Below, one piece after another: positions 36,677 through 45,262 of a stretch of 64,000 nucleotides of DNA. The translations under genes and the position numbers were made by a program. The DNA is from Marinilabiliales bacterium (GTDB taxonomy: Bacteria > Bacteroidota > Bacteroidia > Bacteroidales > F082): NCBI GenBank assembly GCA_002869365.1, contig PKTA01000152.1:1-64000 (forward strand), given 5' to 3'. Numbering within the stretch: the stretch's first letter is position 1; each line of letters starts with the position of its first letter. Under the pieces are notes generated by a model that saw nothing but the letters and a program-made list of their open reading frames with translations, had not been told where the DNA came from and ran no database searches.

Positions 36677-38316
36677 GGAAATTAGTCATTTCAATAATAA
36701 TTATTCTTTTTTGCCCTGCTGCATATATTATGGCACAGCAATGCGATATTACTATTGAGGCTAATGAATTTGTTGTTGATGGAGATAATTTGAGTATCAG
36801 CCCAGGTAATACAATATGTATAACAGAATCTCAAAAAGATTTTTTGCTAATAAAAAATATTCATGGTACAGAAACTAACCCAATAACAATAAAAAACAAT
36901 GGCGGTCAAGTGGTTTTCGATACTGATCATTTCTACGGTATCAAACTTGCAAATTGTTCGTACATAAAGTTTATGGGTAATGGCTCTGAGGAGTTTACTT
37001 ATGGTTTTAAAATAAAACGTGTTGGGCAGGGAGCAGGATTTTCAATAGATGAGTTAAGTACAAATGTTGAAGTTTCTAATGTTGAAATAAGCAATACTTT
37101 AATTGCTGGTCTCTATGCTAAAACCGACCCCGATTGTTCTTTTACTTCCAGCCGTGATAATTTTACAATGTATTCTCTGCATATCCACGATTGCTACTTA
37201 CACGATATTGGTGATGAAGGAATGTATATCGGGCATTCAAAATATGGACCGGGAGTGCATCTTGAATGTGATGGTAATGATACAATCATATTTCCACATG
37301 TTATTAAAGATGTTAAAATATATAATAATGTTTTGGAGCATTTAGGATGGGATGGGATTCAGGTTTCCTCAGCAGATGAAGATTGTAGTATTTATGATAA
37401 TATAATCCGCTACGATTCTGAGAAAGAAACTACTTATCAAATGTCGGGAATACTTATTGGTGGAGGTTCTAAATGCGATTGTTACAATAATCAAATTATT
37501 GATGGCAAAGGTGACGGAATAGATGTGTTGGGCCTTGGTAACTTTAAAGTTTTTAACAACTTAATTGTACGAGCAGGAAAAAATTTTGAACCCGGCGACC
37601 CGAATGCATCAAAACATGGTATTTATGTTGGAGATGTATTTACTTTACCGAACTCGGAATATAAATTGTATAATAATACTATCGTTAGTCCCAAATCATA
37701 CGGTATTACATATAATAACGATGTTGCGCAAAAGGGAATTTTATATAATAACCTAATTGTTGATCCCGGCCAAAAAAGTCAGGGGGAAGTAGCCTTTATA
37801 AATAACCAGGTTTCCGCTTCTAAACTGGTGGTTGGAAATAATTTAAACGCTTATGAAATTGATGAAGCCGGTTTTGAAAATGCATCCTCCGATAATTATC
37901 AGTTAAGTGAGCAATCAGCAGCCGTTGATCTAGGAAAAAACCTAAGTAGTGAAGGCATAACATTCGATATCCTTAATAATTCGAGACCGTACAATACTTT
38001 TTTCGATATAGGGGCTTACGAGTTCCGTCCCATTGGAATAGGTGAAGAATTTGGTAGTAAAATAATAGTTAGTGATGTCTTTCCAAATCCTTCACAAAAT
38101 ACTGCATGGGTATCTGTATTTCCCACAAATGCCGACATCTACAGTTTTGTATTATTCAGCATGGAAGGTAAAAGACTAATGTCATTCTCCCGGTTTTGTT
38201 ATGCAAACACTGATAATAAAATTAAAATTAATCTGGAAACTATTAAGTCTCAGGCATGTATATTACAAATTAAAACTACCAATACAACTATAAATCGCAA
38301 AATTATAATCGAATAA
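36673..38316 (+). CDS. Secreted right-handed beta-helix protein with T9SS sorting domain
   Basis: A 547-residue exported protein. Residues 1-21 are a signal peptide (MRKLVISIIIILFCPAAYIM). The central part, about 90-400, is a right-handed parallel beta-helix of the kind in pectate lyases, epimerases and PL6-like enzymes, with repeated strands such as YNNVLEHLGWDGIQVSSADE and NNTIVSPKSYGITYNN. The last 80 residues (VSDVFPNPSQNTAWVSVFPT to RKIIIE) form a type A T9SS sorting domain, so it reaches the surface. Encoded inside the polymer locus and coupled to a GT2, it may cut, modify or bind the exported polysaccharide. No catalytic set was identified. Confidence 0.85.
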   Translation: MRKLVISIIIILFCPAAYIMAQQCDITIEANEFVVDGDNLSISPGNTICITESQKDFLLIKNIHGTETNPITIKNNGGQVVFDTDHFYGIKLANCSYIKFMGNGSEEFTYGFKIKRVGQGAGFSIDELSTNVEVSNVEISNTLIAGLYAKTDPDCSFTSSRDNFTMYSLHIHDCYLHDIGDEGMYIGHSKYGPGVHLECDGNDTIIFPHVIKDVKIYNNVLEHLGWDGIQVSSADEDCSIYDNIIRYDSEKETTYQMSGILIGGGSKCDCYNNQIIDGKGDGIDVLGLGNFKVFNNLIVRAGKNFEPGDPNASKHGIYVGDVFTLPNSEYKLYNNTIVSPKSYGITYNNDVAQKGILYNNLIVDPGQKSQGEVAFINNQVSASKLVVGNNLNAYEIDEAGFENASSDNYQLSEQSAAVDLGKNLSSEGITFDILNNSRPYNTFFDIGAYEFRPIGIGEEFGSKIIVSDVFPNPSQNTAWVSVFPTNADIYSFVLFSMEGKRLMSFSRFCYANTDNKIKINLETIKSQACILQIKTTNTTINRKIIIE

Positions 38317-38324
38317 ACTGTGAC

Positions 38325-39128
38325 ATGAACTCATTTATAAAAAATAATTTGTCGGATTCCAATGCGCGATTAATAAAACAAATTTTCTTGCGACTTAGGG
38401 GATTATTCTACTATGGAAATAAATATTATTGCAATATTTGTAATAAATCGTTTAGAAAGTTTTTGGATGGTGGTTTTGACTTGAAGGTGATAAAGGAAAG
38501 GGAGATAATAGGAGCCGGAAGACGAACACATATATGCCCAAACTGTCAAAGCACCGATCGCGACCGGCTTATTAAAACGTTCTTCGATAACAATAAAAAT
38601 CTGATTAATAACAATATAAAACTTCTGCATATTGCTCCTGAACCATCTCTAAACAATTATCTTAGGAAATTATCAAATATCGATTACATTACTGCAGCAA
38701 AATATCATGAGGGTATATACTATCCTGAAGATATGGTACTTGTTGATCTTACTGATATGCATTTTTCGGATTCTGAATTCGACTTTATCATATGTAATCA
38801 TGTTTTAGAACATATTGATAATGATAAACTTGCATTAAGTGAATTATACAGAGTCCTGAGAAAAGGAGGAACAGCAATACTTCAGGTTCCATTTTCAAAT
38901 AAATTAAGTGAAACCTATGAAAACTCTGATATTAAAACTGAAAAGGAAAGAGAAGAGCATTTTGGTCAATTTGATCATGTTAGGCTGTATGGTAAAGATT
39001 TTCCCAATATTTTATCCAATGCAGGTTTTATTTTAAATGTTTATGAGGCTGAAAACAAACTTGATAAAACTGAAATTGAAAGATTGAAACTATTTAAAGA
39101 TGAACCCCTGTTTGTTGTAAACAAATAA
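38325..39128 (+). CDS. SAM-dependent methyltransferase with N-terminal zinc ribbon
   Basis: A 267-residue class I methyltransferase. Residues about 37-80 carry two Cys pairs (YYCNICNKSF and HICPNCQSTDRDR), most simply a zinc ribbon. The Rossmann part starts LLHIAPEPSLNNYL, with DMVLVDLTDMHFSDSEFDFI as the acidic motif and CNHVLEHIDNDKLALSELYR, then LRKGGTAILQVPF. The fused ribbon resembles the zinc-finger sugar methyltransferases seen in polysaccharide loci. It begins 8 bases after the beta-helix stop and is the last biosynthetic gene before the sensor kinase. Confidence 0.88.
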   Translation: MNSFIKNNLSDSNARLIKQIFLRLRGLFYYGNKYYCNICNKSFRKFLDGGFDLKVIKEREIIGAGRRTHICPNCQSTDRDRLIKTFFDNNKNLINNNIKLLHIAPEPSLNNYLRKLSNIDYITAAKYHEGIYYPEDMVLVDLTDMHFSDSEFDFIICNHVLEHIDNDKLALSELYRVLRKGGTAILQVPFSNKLSETYENSDIKTEKEREEHFGQFDHVRLYGKDFPNILSNAGFILNVYEAENKLDKTEIERLKLFKDEPLFVVNK

Positions 39129-39145
39129 AATAATAATTTTACCCT

Positions 39146-40543
39146 ATGGCTACATTGTACTACGTAAGTATAATTATATTTAGTTTCTCAATACTGGGAT
39201 TCTTCTTTATCATGCGTAAGAAATCGCATTGGAATAATCTGCTCCAAATAGAACAGAAAAGTGTAGATGAAAATATTAAAGAACTTAATTCCCCTGACAA
39301 CAACTTTGAGAGAAGGTATCAATCTGAATATGTAGCTATTAAGTCGGATATAAAGCAAACAGAAAGCAATATTTTAAATCTTAAAACAGCAAATAAGAAG
39401 GAAGAGGAAGCAAATTATATGAAAAATGTTTTCCTCACTAATGTAAGTAATGAAATAAGGAACCCTCTTAATGGAATTTTAGGTTTTGCAAATTTACTTA
39501 AGACTGAGATGGCCCAGTTAAACAGAGATGACTTATATGAGTTTAGCGATAATATTTCTCAAAGTGGAGAAAGTTTACTAAAAATTTTAAACGATATAAT
39601 TGATATAAGCAGCATAGAGGCCGAGGATATAAGTTTTAATTTAGTACCGTGTAATTTAAAAGAAATAATAAACACATCAATTGAAAATTACAAAAAAGTT
39701 GCCCATGACAAAGGCATTGAAATAATTAGCGATAATGACTTCAATTACAGTGTTTTATCAGACAAAGAAACCCTTTATAGGATACTGAATTCAGTAATTG
39801 ATAATTCAGTTCGCTTCACGGATAGAGGATATGTTAGAATATCGATAAGTAATGACAATGGTAATATTACAATAAAAATTAAAGATACAGGTGTCGGAAT
39901 AGATACTTCTTACATACCTATGGTTTTTGAGCCATATAGACGCGAAAATCTGGGATATTCAACTAAATATCAGGGTGCCGGTTTAAGTTTACCATTGGCC
40001 AAAAAGGCGCTTAATGTAATGAAAAATGATATTAATATTGAATCTCAAAAAGGTTTAGGAACAACAGTAATTATTAATTTAATTGAAACTGCTGATCAAA
40101 ATATTGAAAAACCAAAAGATGAAAAACCAAAATCCAAATCCAGTAATAGTCCCTGGTATAAAAAAAATATTTTACTTGTTGAAGATGATAAGATAAATCA
40201 AATACTGTTTACTAAACTTTTAGTGGGTTGTAATAATCTTATTATTTGTGCTTCAGGAGAAGAAACTCTCGATAAACTTACCGAACTGGTAATTGATCAA
40301 TTCAATATCGATTTCGTTCTTATGGATATCAATTTACCAGGAAAATACGATGGTATAAAATTGATGCATAAAATTAAAAAAGAATGGAGTATATTTAAAA
40401 ACAAACCCTTTATTGCCCAAACAGCCTATGCAATGTCGAATGAGAGAGAGAAATTTATAGATGAAGGCTTTGACGAATACCTCTCTAAACCTATTAAAAA
40501 AACTGAACTGGAAAATGTAGTGGAAAAAGTTTTAAATTTGTAA
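39146..40543 (+). CDS. Hybrid sensor kinase-receiver lacking the phospho-accepting His
   Basis: A 465-residue membrane-anchored protein: TM at about 3-21, coiled coil to about 90, HisKA at about 92-160, HATPase at about 200-320, receiver at about 340-463. The H-box reads TNVSNEIRNPLNGILGF; Asn102 (codon 39449-39451, AAT) replaces the His. The ATP-binding N box (NSVIDNSVRFT), IKDTGVGI and GAGLSLPLAKK look usable. The receiver keeps D394 (LMDINLPG) and SKPIKK. It cannot autophosphorylate in the usual way and may act as an ATP-sensing scaffold or phosphatase. It lies 17 bases after the methyltransferase. Confidence 0.9.
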   Translation: MATLYYVSIIIFSFSILGFFFIMRKKSHWNNLLQIEQKSVDENIKELNSPDNNFERRYQSEYVAIKSDIKQTESNILNLKTANKKEEEANYMKNVFLTNVSNEIRNPLNGILGFANLLKTEMAQLNRDDLYEFSDNISQSGESLLKILNDIIDISSIEAEDISFNLVPCNLKEIINTSIENYKKVAHDKGIEIISDNDFNYSVLSDKETLYRILNSVIDNSVRFTDRGYVRISISNDNGNITIKIKDTGVGIDTSYIPMVFEPYRRENLGYSTKYQGAGLSLPLAKKALNVMKNDINIESQKGLGTTVIINLIETADQNIEKPKDEKPKSKSSNSPWYKKNILLVEDDKINQILFTKLLVGCNNLIICASGEETLDKLTELVIDQFNIDFVLMDINLPGKYDGIKLMHKIKKEWSIFKNKPFIAQTAYAMSNEREKFIDEGFDEYLSKPIKKTELENVVEKVLNL

Positions 40544-40731
40544 TCGTTTTACATTTGTTCATCAATTTACCTGGATTCTTAAATTAAAACTTATTTTCCC
40601 AAAATGGAACAAAAAATATAAGAGCAATATATGGATAAAATTAATAATCAATAATTTATGATGAAAATAATAAACGGCATATATATTGAATAAAAACTAG
40701 AAGTACTATTGAAAATTAATTAAATGAAATT

Positions 40732-41157
40732 ATGAAAGTAAAAGGTCTAAAAATATTACTAATCGAAAATGATGAACTAAATATTAAATTTGTTAAAATT
40801 GTATTAGACAGACTGGGTCATAGAAGCGACATTGCAATCAACGGGCAAGTTGGTCTTGATTTATATAAGAAAAATAAATATGATTTAGTACTTATGGATC
40901 TTGAAATGCCTGAAATGAATGGTATTGATTCTGCAGTTGAAATAAGAGAATACGAAAAAAAGAATAATCTTAATCCGGTTAAAATTATTGCTGTAACAGC
41001 TTATGCTATGGATACCGACCGTCAGAGTTGTTTTAATGCCGGAATGAATGATTTTCTTGCAAAACCATTTTTAGTTGAAGAATTAGTTGAACTTATTAAT
41101 AAGCACTTTTCAGAAGATAACGAACTGATATCAAATTTGATGATAAATAAAAATTAG
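40732..41157 (+). CDS. Single-domain response regulator (second CheY-like protein)
   Basis: A 141-residue receiver with a short 15-residue tail and no output domain. D56 in LMDLEMPEMNG is the phospho-acceptor, T89 in AVTAYAM and K111 in LAKPFLVEEL complete the site. The acidic pair reads IENDELN, a swapped order from the usual EDN. Sequences of this class (AMDTDRQSCFNAGMNDFLAKP) normally receive phosphate from hybrid kinases through a phosphotransfer step. It ends the polysaccharide locus, 188 bases after the His-less hybrid kinase. Confidence 0.92.
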   Translation: MKVKGLKILLIENDELNIKFVKIVLDRLGHRSDIAINGQVGLDLYKKNKYDLVLMDLEMPEMNGIDSAVEIREYEKKNNLNPVKIIAVTAYAMDTDRQSCFNAGMNDFLAKPFLVEELVELINKHFSEDNELISNLMINKN

Positions 41158-41208
41158 ATTAATTAAATTGAATTCCTAGAAATACCCTGTTTTAGAAAGA
41201 ATTATATA

Positions 41209-42096
41209 CTACTTATCGCTCTTTTGTTTAATATCTTCCAAGGATACTTTATATATTAAAGTTGTAAAACCTTCAACCCCTTGCATACCTAGTTTACCAA
41301 CACCAATAGGAGAAGGTACAATTAATTTGGATTTACCACCTTTTCTCATCATGCCCATACCCTGCATAAAACCTTTTGTATCAAACTCTTCACCATAAGT
41401 AACTTCCAATGTTGGTATTTCTGTATCCATATTTGAATACAAAAGTCTACCACTTAAATCGGAAACCTCGAGTCGAATCGTACAAACATCTCCGGTATCA
41501 GGTTTAATTCCTCTTCCCTCTTTGGTTTCAATGTAATAAAGTCCTGATGCCTGTGGCAGTGTTGTTATTTCATTTTGTCTTATATACTCGAGTAATTTAC
41601 TGCGCTCTAACTTATATTTTTCTTGTTGACGCATTAAAACTGATTGTTGATATTCTTCTTTATTTTCTATCTTTTTTACTGCCACATCATAATATAATAG
41701 TTCTCCTGGCTCAACAAAATCAGGTATTTTAGGCATTCTGCCTGTTTGTAAATAAAATGAATCAGCAACTACTACAAACGACATAGAATCTCCTACCGAC
41801 ATCATTTGCAATGCATCATATAAATCACCTTTAAAAGTATGATTACTTATCGGAAACGATAATTCTTCATTCATCATTTCACTGTCAAAGATTACTGTAT
41901 CCGATAAACCGAACTTCATGTTAACAGTAACATAGTCACCTATTTCTGCTTTAACAGTATCATCCGATTGATTATAGAACCTATAGTTTACACCACTATC
42001 TGATAATTCGTAACCCGGATATTTTGAGTCAGAACACGATGTAATAAAAAATATACTTGTACTTAATATTATAAGCAACAAAATATGTCTTTTCAT
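41209..42096 (-). CDS. FKBP-type peptidyl-prolyl isomerase lipoprotein (degenerate, two-domain)
   Basis: A 295-residue lipoprotein. The signal peptide MKRHILLLIILSTSIFFITSC ends in a lipobox with Cys21. Two FKBP-like regions follow, about 45-130 (IGDYVTVNMKFGLSDTVIFD) and 190-290 (KPDTGDVCTIRLEVSDLSGR to MQGVEGFTTLIYKVSLEDI). Many active-site aromatic residues of true FKBPs are not recognisable, so it may be a chaperone rather than an isomerase. The frame reaches a TTG at 42105 but ATG 42096 is the right start. Same design as the neighbour at 42204, from which a terminator separates it. Confidence 0.82.
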   Translation of the reverse strand: MKRHILLLIILSTSIFFITSCSDSKYPGYELSDSGVNYRFYNQSDDTVKAEIGDYVTVNMKFGLSDTVIFDSEMMNEELSFPISNHTFKGDLYDALQMMSVGDSMSFVVVADSFYLQTGRMPKIPDFVEPGELLYYDVAVKKIENKEEYQQSVLMRQQEKYKLERSKLLEYIRQNEITTLPQASGLYYIETKEGRGIKPDTGDVCTIRLEVSDLSGRLLYSNMDTEIPTLEVTYGEEFDTKGFMQGMGMMRKGGKSKLIVPSPIGVGKLGMQGVEGFTTLIYKVSLEDIKQKSDK

Positions 42097-42145
42097 AAAA
42101 TTCAATAATTAATTATTAATAAATCGCTAATAATATGATATTTAG

Positions 42146-42194
42146 ACAAAAAAAGGTCGCTAATTACTATTAAAATAATCAATCAGCGACCTTT
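42146..42194 (-). terminator. Rho-independent terminator for the FKBP lipoprotein gene at 42204
   Basis: AAAGGTCGCT (42152-42161) and AGCGACCTTT (42185-42194) form a perfect 10-bp stem. Read on the minus strand a run of T follows the stem. The loop is 23 bases. Confidence 0.8.
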
Positions 42195-42203
42195 AAATTT
42201 TAT

Positions 42204-43082
42204 TTATTTGCCTTTTTCTATTCCTAAAAGTTCAACATCGAATTTTAAAGTAGCATAAGCAGGTATCATACCTCCGGCACCTCTGGCGCCATAAGCTATT
42301 TTTGAAGGTATAATTAAAGTTGCTTTACCTCCTACATTCAACATTGCTATTCCTTCATCCCATCCTGGAATAACGCGACCAGCTCCTAATGGAAATTCAA
42401 ATGGCTGCCCTCTATCTACAGAACTATCAAATTTTGTTCCATCAAGTAAATAACCTGTATAATGTACTTTTACTACATCACCTTTTTGGGGTTTTTCACC
42501 ACTTCCTTTTTCAGTTAAAATAAAAATTAGTCCTGACTCGGTAGGCTTTTCGGTTATATTATTAGTGGCCAGATATTCATCCAGTATTTTCTGTTCTTCA
42601 TCTCTTGCTAATTGAGAAGCAGCTTCTATTTCAGCAGCATCTTCTTCTTGCGATTTAACACTAAGTAATCTTATGTTAAACATAATGTTCTCAATGCTAT
42701 CAAATTCTGCCGGAGTAGCCTTTTGACGGAATAATTTTGTAAATACAGAATCCGTATTGCACGCAAATGTTGCACTATCTCCTTCATGCATTAAATAAAT
42801 GCCTTCGTACAAATCACCCTTAAATACAGGCTCATCGAGTCGCATTTTAAGAGGCTGAGGTAGTTCATCACTGTTAAATAATACTGTATCAGGTGTTTGA
42901 TACGTCATTTTCACCTCAATAATATCTCCTTTTACAGGAACTCTACCATCGGGATTTTTTTCATGGAATTTGTACTTCAGTCCATTTTCTGTAGTTTGAT
43001 ATTCGCCATTTCCACTTTCACATGAGGAAATTACAACAGCAAAAACCAATAATACCATTAATCCTAAAAATGTTTTTTTCAT
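42204..43082 (-). CDS. FKBP-type peptidyl-prolyl cis-trans isomerase lipoprotein
   Basis: A 292-residue lipoprotein with signal peptide MKKTFLGLMVLLVFAVVISS and lipid-anchor Cys21. The C-terminal FKBP domain (about 190-290) is complete: VKVHYTGYLLDGTKFDSS, GAGRVIPGWDEGIAML, SKIAYGARGAGGMIPAYATL and FDVELLGIE, so real isomerase activity is likely. The N-terminal region (about 30-130) resembles a second, degraded FKBP domain (IIEVKMTYQTPDTVLFNSDE). It would help fold outer-membrane or secreted proteins in the periplasm. Located between two related genes on the same strand. Confidence 0.93.
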   Translation of the reverse strand: MKKTFLGLMVLLVFAVVISSCESGNGEYQTTENGLKYKFHEKNPDGRVPVKGDIIEVKMTYQTPDTVLFNSDELPQPLKMRLDEPVFKGDLYEGIYLMHEGDSATFACNTDSVFTKLFRQKATPAEFDSIENIMFNIRLLSVKSQEEDAAEIEAASQLARDEEQKILDEYLATNNITEKPTESGLIFILTEKGSGEKPQKGDVVKVHYTGYLLDGTKFDSSVDRGQPFEFPLGAGRVIPGWDEGIAMLNVGGKATLIIPSKIAYGARGAGGMIPAYATLKFDVELLGIEKGK

Positions 43083-43156
43083 CGTTTTTAATTTTAATAT
43101 CCAACTGTAAACTACTTATTTAATGATGTTTACAGCATTTCACATTATTATTTTTA

Positions 43157-43687
43157 TTATTTATTTATTACTTTTATTTTATAAATCAATGTTGAGCGCG
43201 AAGGTATTCTTTTTTGGTCACCTAACAAACCAAAAGCCAGATGAGAAGGTAAAATAATATTTGCCTCACTACCTTTTTTTAACAATAATACAGCCTCTTC
43301 AATCCCCGACTCAACTCCTCCATGTCCTACTATAAAAGATTTTACTCCATCCTTTTTGGAGGAATAGACTAAATCACCTGTTATTAAGCGAGTTTCATAT
43401 TCTAAACTTATATAATCTCCCTTTTTAATAAAGGACCCATTGCCCTCTTTAGTAATTTCGATTCTCAAACCGGAACCTGTTTCTGTCATATTCCAGTTAT
43501 GCCTTCTAATATAGTTTTCTATATCTTCATTTTCTGTCCTTACCAAATACTTATTTACCTTTTCAAGAGATTTATTTCGTTCATTAACATCTATTTCTTT
43601 ACTTTTTTTATTGTCAGAAGAACTTTCTGTACAAGAAGCGAAAACAACTATTAGGGCAATAACAGATAATAATTTAAGAAAATTCAT
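43157..43687 (-). CDS. FKBP-type lipoprotein, GldI-like
   Basis: A 176-residue lipoprotein with signal peptide MNFLKLLSVIALIVVFAS and Cys19. An N-terminal helical part with YIRRHNWNMTETGSGLRIEI is followed by one FKBP domain (KGDYISLEYETRLITGDLVY, GVESGIEEAVLLLKKGSEAN, HLAFGLLGD). The size, the WNM-ET-G-GL motif and its position next to the DHH phosphoesterase gene match GldI, the peptidyl-prolyl isomerase linked to gliding/T9SS in flavobacteria. I leave the symbol blank because motility cannot be judged here. Its ATG is 2 bases after the end of the DHH gene. Confidence 0.85.
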   Translation of the reverse strand: MNFLKLLSVIALIVVFASCTESSSDNKKSKEIDVNERNKSLEKVNKYLVRTENEDIENYIRRHNWNMTETGSGLRIEITKEGNGSFIKKGDYISLEYETRLITGDLVYSSKKDGVKSFIVGHGGVESGIEEAVLLLKKGSEANIILPSHLAFGLLGDQKRIPSRSTLIYKIKVINK

Positions 43688-43689
43688 TT

Positions 43690-44709
43690 TTAGTAGGATA
43701 ATTTCTCTTTATAATCATTAAGAACACTTTTAATCTTCTTTATAACGTCTTCAATTGGCAAATTCATATTTCCCCCTGCAGCATTCCTGTGACCTCCTCC
43801 ATTAAAATGCTTTCGGGCTAGATCATTAACCGAAAACTCTCCTTTCGAACGAAAACTTAATCGTATTTTGTTATCTTTTTCAGTAACAAGTATTGCAATA
43901 TTAACTTTATCCATACTAAGAGCAAAATTTACAATACCTTCTGTATCACCTACCTGGTATTTAAATTTTTGTAAATCTTCCTTAGTTAAATAAATCAATG
44001 CAGTTTTTAGATTCTTCCAAACAAGCATTCTTTCATTAATAGAATGGCCCAATAAACGAAGTCTGTTCTCTGAAAAAGTATTGTAAATTAAACCATGTAA
44101 GTGTCGGGCATCTATTCCTGTTTTTATCAACTTAGCCATTACTTCATAAGTTTTTGAATTATTACAGGAATGGCTGAAGGAACCGGTATCAGTTATGATA
44201 CAAGTGTATAAGCATTGTGCGATGATTTCATTAATTAATTTCTCATCACCCATTGATACTATAAAATCATAAATTAATTCTCCAGTAGAAGAAGTATTAA
44301 CATCTGAGATAATATATTCAAAGTTCTCTACTTCAGGATCGATATGATGATCAATAAGCAACTTTTTAGCTTTCGTAGCCTTTAATACATCAGTTACAGA
44401 TCCAACTCTGGATAATGCATTATAATCAAGGCAGAAAATTAAATCGGCATCAAATAATTTCTGCTTAGCAATCTTAGAATTTTTTTCATAAATAATGAGT
44501 TCATCAGAAGAGGGAAGCCAACTCAAAAATTCCGGATATTTATTTGGAACTATAGCATCAACAATTGCCCCTTTTGCCTTTAAATAGTGATATATAGCAA
44601 GTGAAGAGCCAATAGCATCTCCATCAGGATTAGTGTGGGTTGTAATAACAATTTTACGATTATCTGAAATAAATTCTTGAATTTCTTTCCTTTGTTGTTT
44701 ATTCAACAT
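43690..44709 (-). CDS. DHH family phosphoesterase (NrnA-like nanoRNase/pAp phosphatase)
   Basis: A 339-residue cytoplasmic enzyme degrading short RNAs and/or 3'-phosphoadenosine 5'-phosphate. The metal motifs are THTNPDGDAIGSSLAIYHY, the DHH triad in LLIDHHIDPEV, an Asp in ITDTGSFSHS and the DHHA1 substrate motif HFNGGGHRNAAGG. Start ATG is 44707-44709. A promoter-like TATCTTTG lies just upstream on the minus strand and ndk diverges on the other side. It is the first gene of a unit with the GldI-like lipoprotein. Confidence 0.93.
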   Translation of the reverse strand: MLNKQQRKEIQEFISDNRKIVITTHTNPDGDAIGSSLAIYHYLKAKGAIVDAIVPNKYPEFLSWLPSSDELIIYEKNSKIAKQKLFDADLIFCLDYNALSRVGSVTDVLKATKAKKLLIDHHIDPEVENFEYIISDVNTSSTGELIYDFIVSMGDEKLINEIIAQCLYTCIITDTGSFSHSCNNSKTYEVMAKLIKTGIDARHLHGLIYNTFSENRLRLLGHSINERMLVWKNLKTALIYLTKEDLQKFKYQVGDTEGIVNFALSMDKVNIAILVTEKDNKIRLSFRSKGEFSVNDLARKHFNGGGHRNAAGGNMNLPIEDVIKKIKSVLNDYKEKLSY

Positions 44710-44732
44710 TGCATTTATTTGATTTAGACTGG

Positions 44733-44764
44733 CAAAGATAAAAATATCGTGTATTTTTGCGAAA
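44733..44764 (-). promoter_or_regulatory. Promoter of the DHH phosphoesterase gene (divergent with ndk)
   Basis: Minus-strand -7 element TATCTTTG (44733-44740) with TTTC about 20 bases upstream (44761-44764). The start codon is 24 bases downstream. It interlaces with the ndk -7 element on the other strand. Confidence 0.6.
44752..44759 (+). promoter_or_regulatory. -7 element of ndk
   Basis: TATTTTTG matches TAnnTTTG, 24 bases before the ndk ATG. No clear -33 element; it lies inside the divergent promoter region of the DHH gene. Confidence 0.6.
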
Positions 44765-44783
44765 ATTTTAATTAAACTTAACT

Positions 44784-45203
44784 ATGTCAGGAAATATCAC
44801 TTTTACAATGATTAAGCCTAAAGCTATTGCCGATGGCCATATGGGTAATATCATTAAGAAAATTATCGAAGGTGGTTTCAACATTAAGGCGTTGAAATAC
44901 ACTCGTTTAACAAAAAACGACGCAAGAAAATTCTACGAAGTACATAAGGAAAGACCATTTTATAACGATTTGGTTGAATTTATGTCATCAGGACCAATTA
45001 TTGCAGCTGTTCTTGAAAAAGACAATGCAGTAGAAGACTATAGAACATATATAGGATCTACTAATCCTGCTGAAGCAGCCGAGGGTACCATTCGCAAACT
45101 TTATGCTACTTCTATCGAAGCAAACGCAGTTCATGGCTCTGATAGTGATGAAAATGCTCTTATCGAATCAGGATTCTTCTTTTCCCAAAGAGAAATGTTT
45201 TAG
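44784..45203 (+). CDS. ndk: Nucleoside diphosphate kinase
   Basis: Transfers the gamma phosphate of ATP to nucleoside diphosphates through a phosphohistidine. The 139-residue length is normal. [20 protein letters not shown] is the N-terminal Lys-containing motif; the active-site His is in [16 protein letters not shown] near residue 115. Monocistronic, with its own promoter element and a strong terminator downstream. It diverges from the DHH gene, an arrangement I recall from other Bacteroidetes. Confidence 0.98.
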   Translation: MSGNITFTMIKPKAIADGHMGNIIKKIIEGGFNIKALKYTRLTKNDARKFYEVHKERPFYNDLVEFMSSGPIIAAVLEKDNAVEDYRTYIGSTNPAEAAEGTIRKLYATSIEANAVHGSDSDENALIESGFFFSQREMF

Positions 45204-45230
45204 CAGAAACAAAATAATGTTTTTAATGGA

Positions 45231-45262
45231 TGCCTCTTTTATTTAAAGGAGGCATTTTTTTT
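45231..45262 (+). terminator. Rho-independent terminator after ndk
   Basis: TGCCTCTTTT (from 45231) pairs with AAAGGAGGCA (45245-45254) around a short loop, followed by eight T (45255-45262). The T run touches the stop codon of the convergent XRE gene. Confidence 0.9.

Noticed and set aside
17512-41157. Recent horizontal transfer of the polysaccharide locus
   Set aside because: No transposase, integrase, tRNA boundary or clear change in base composition was seen at either end.
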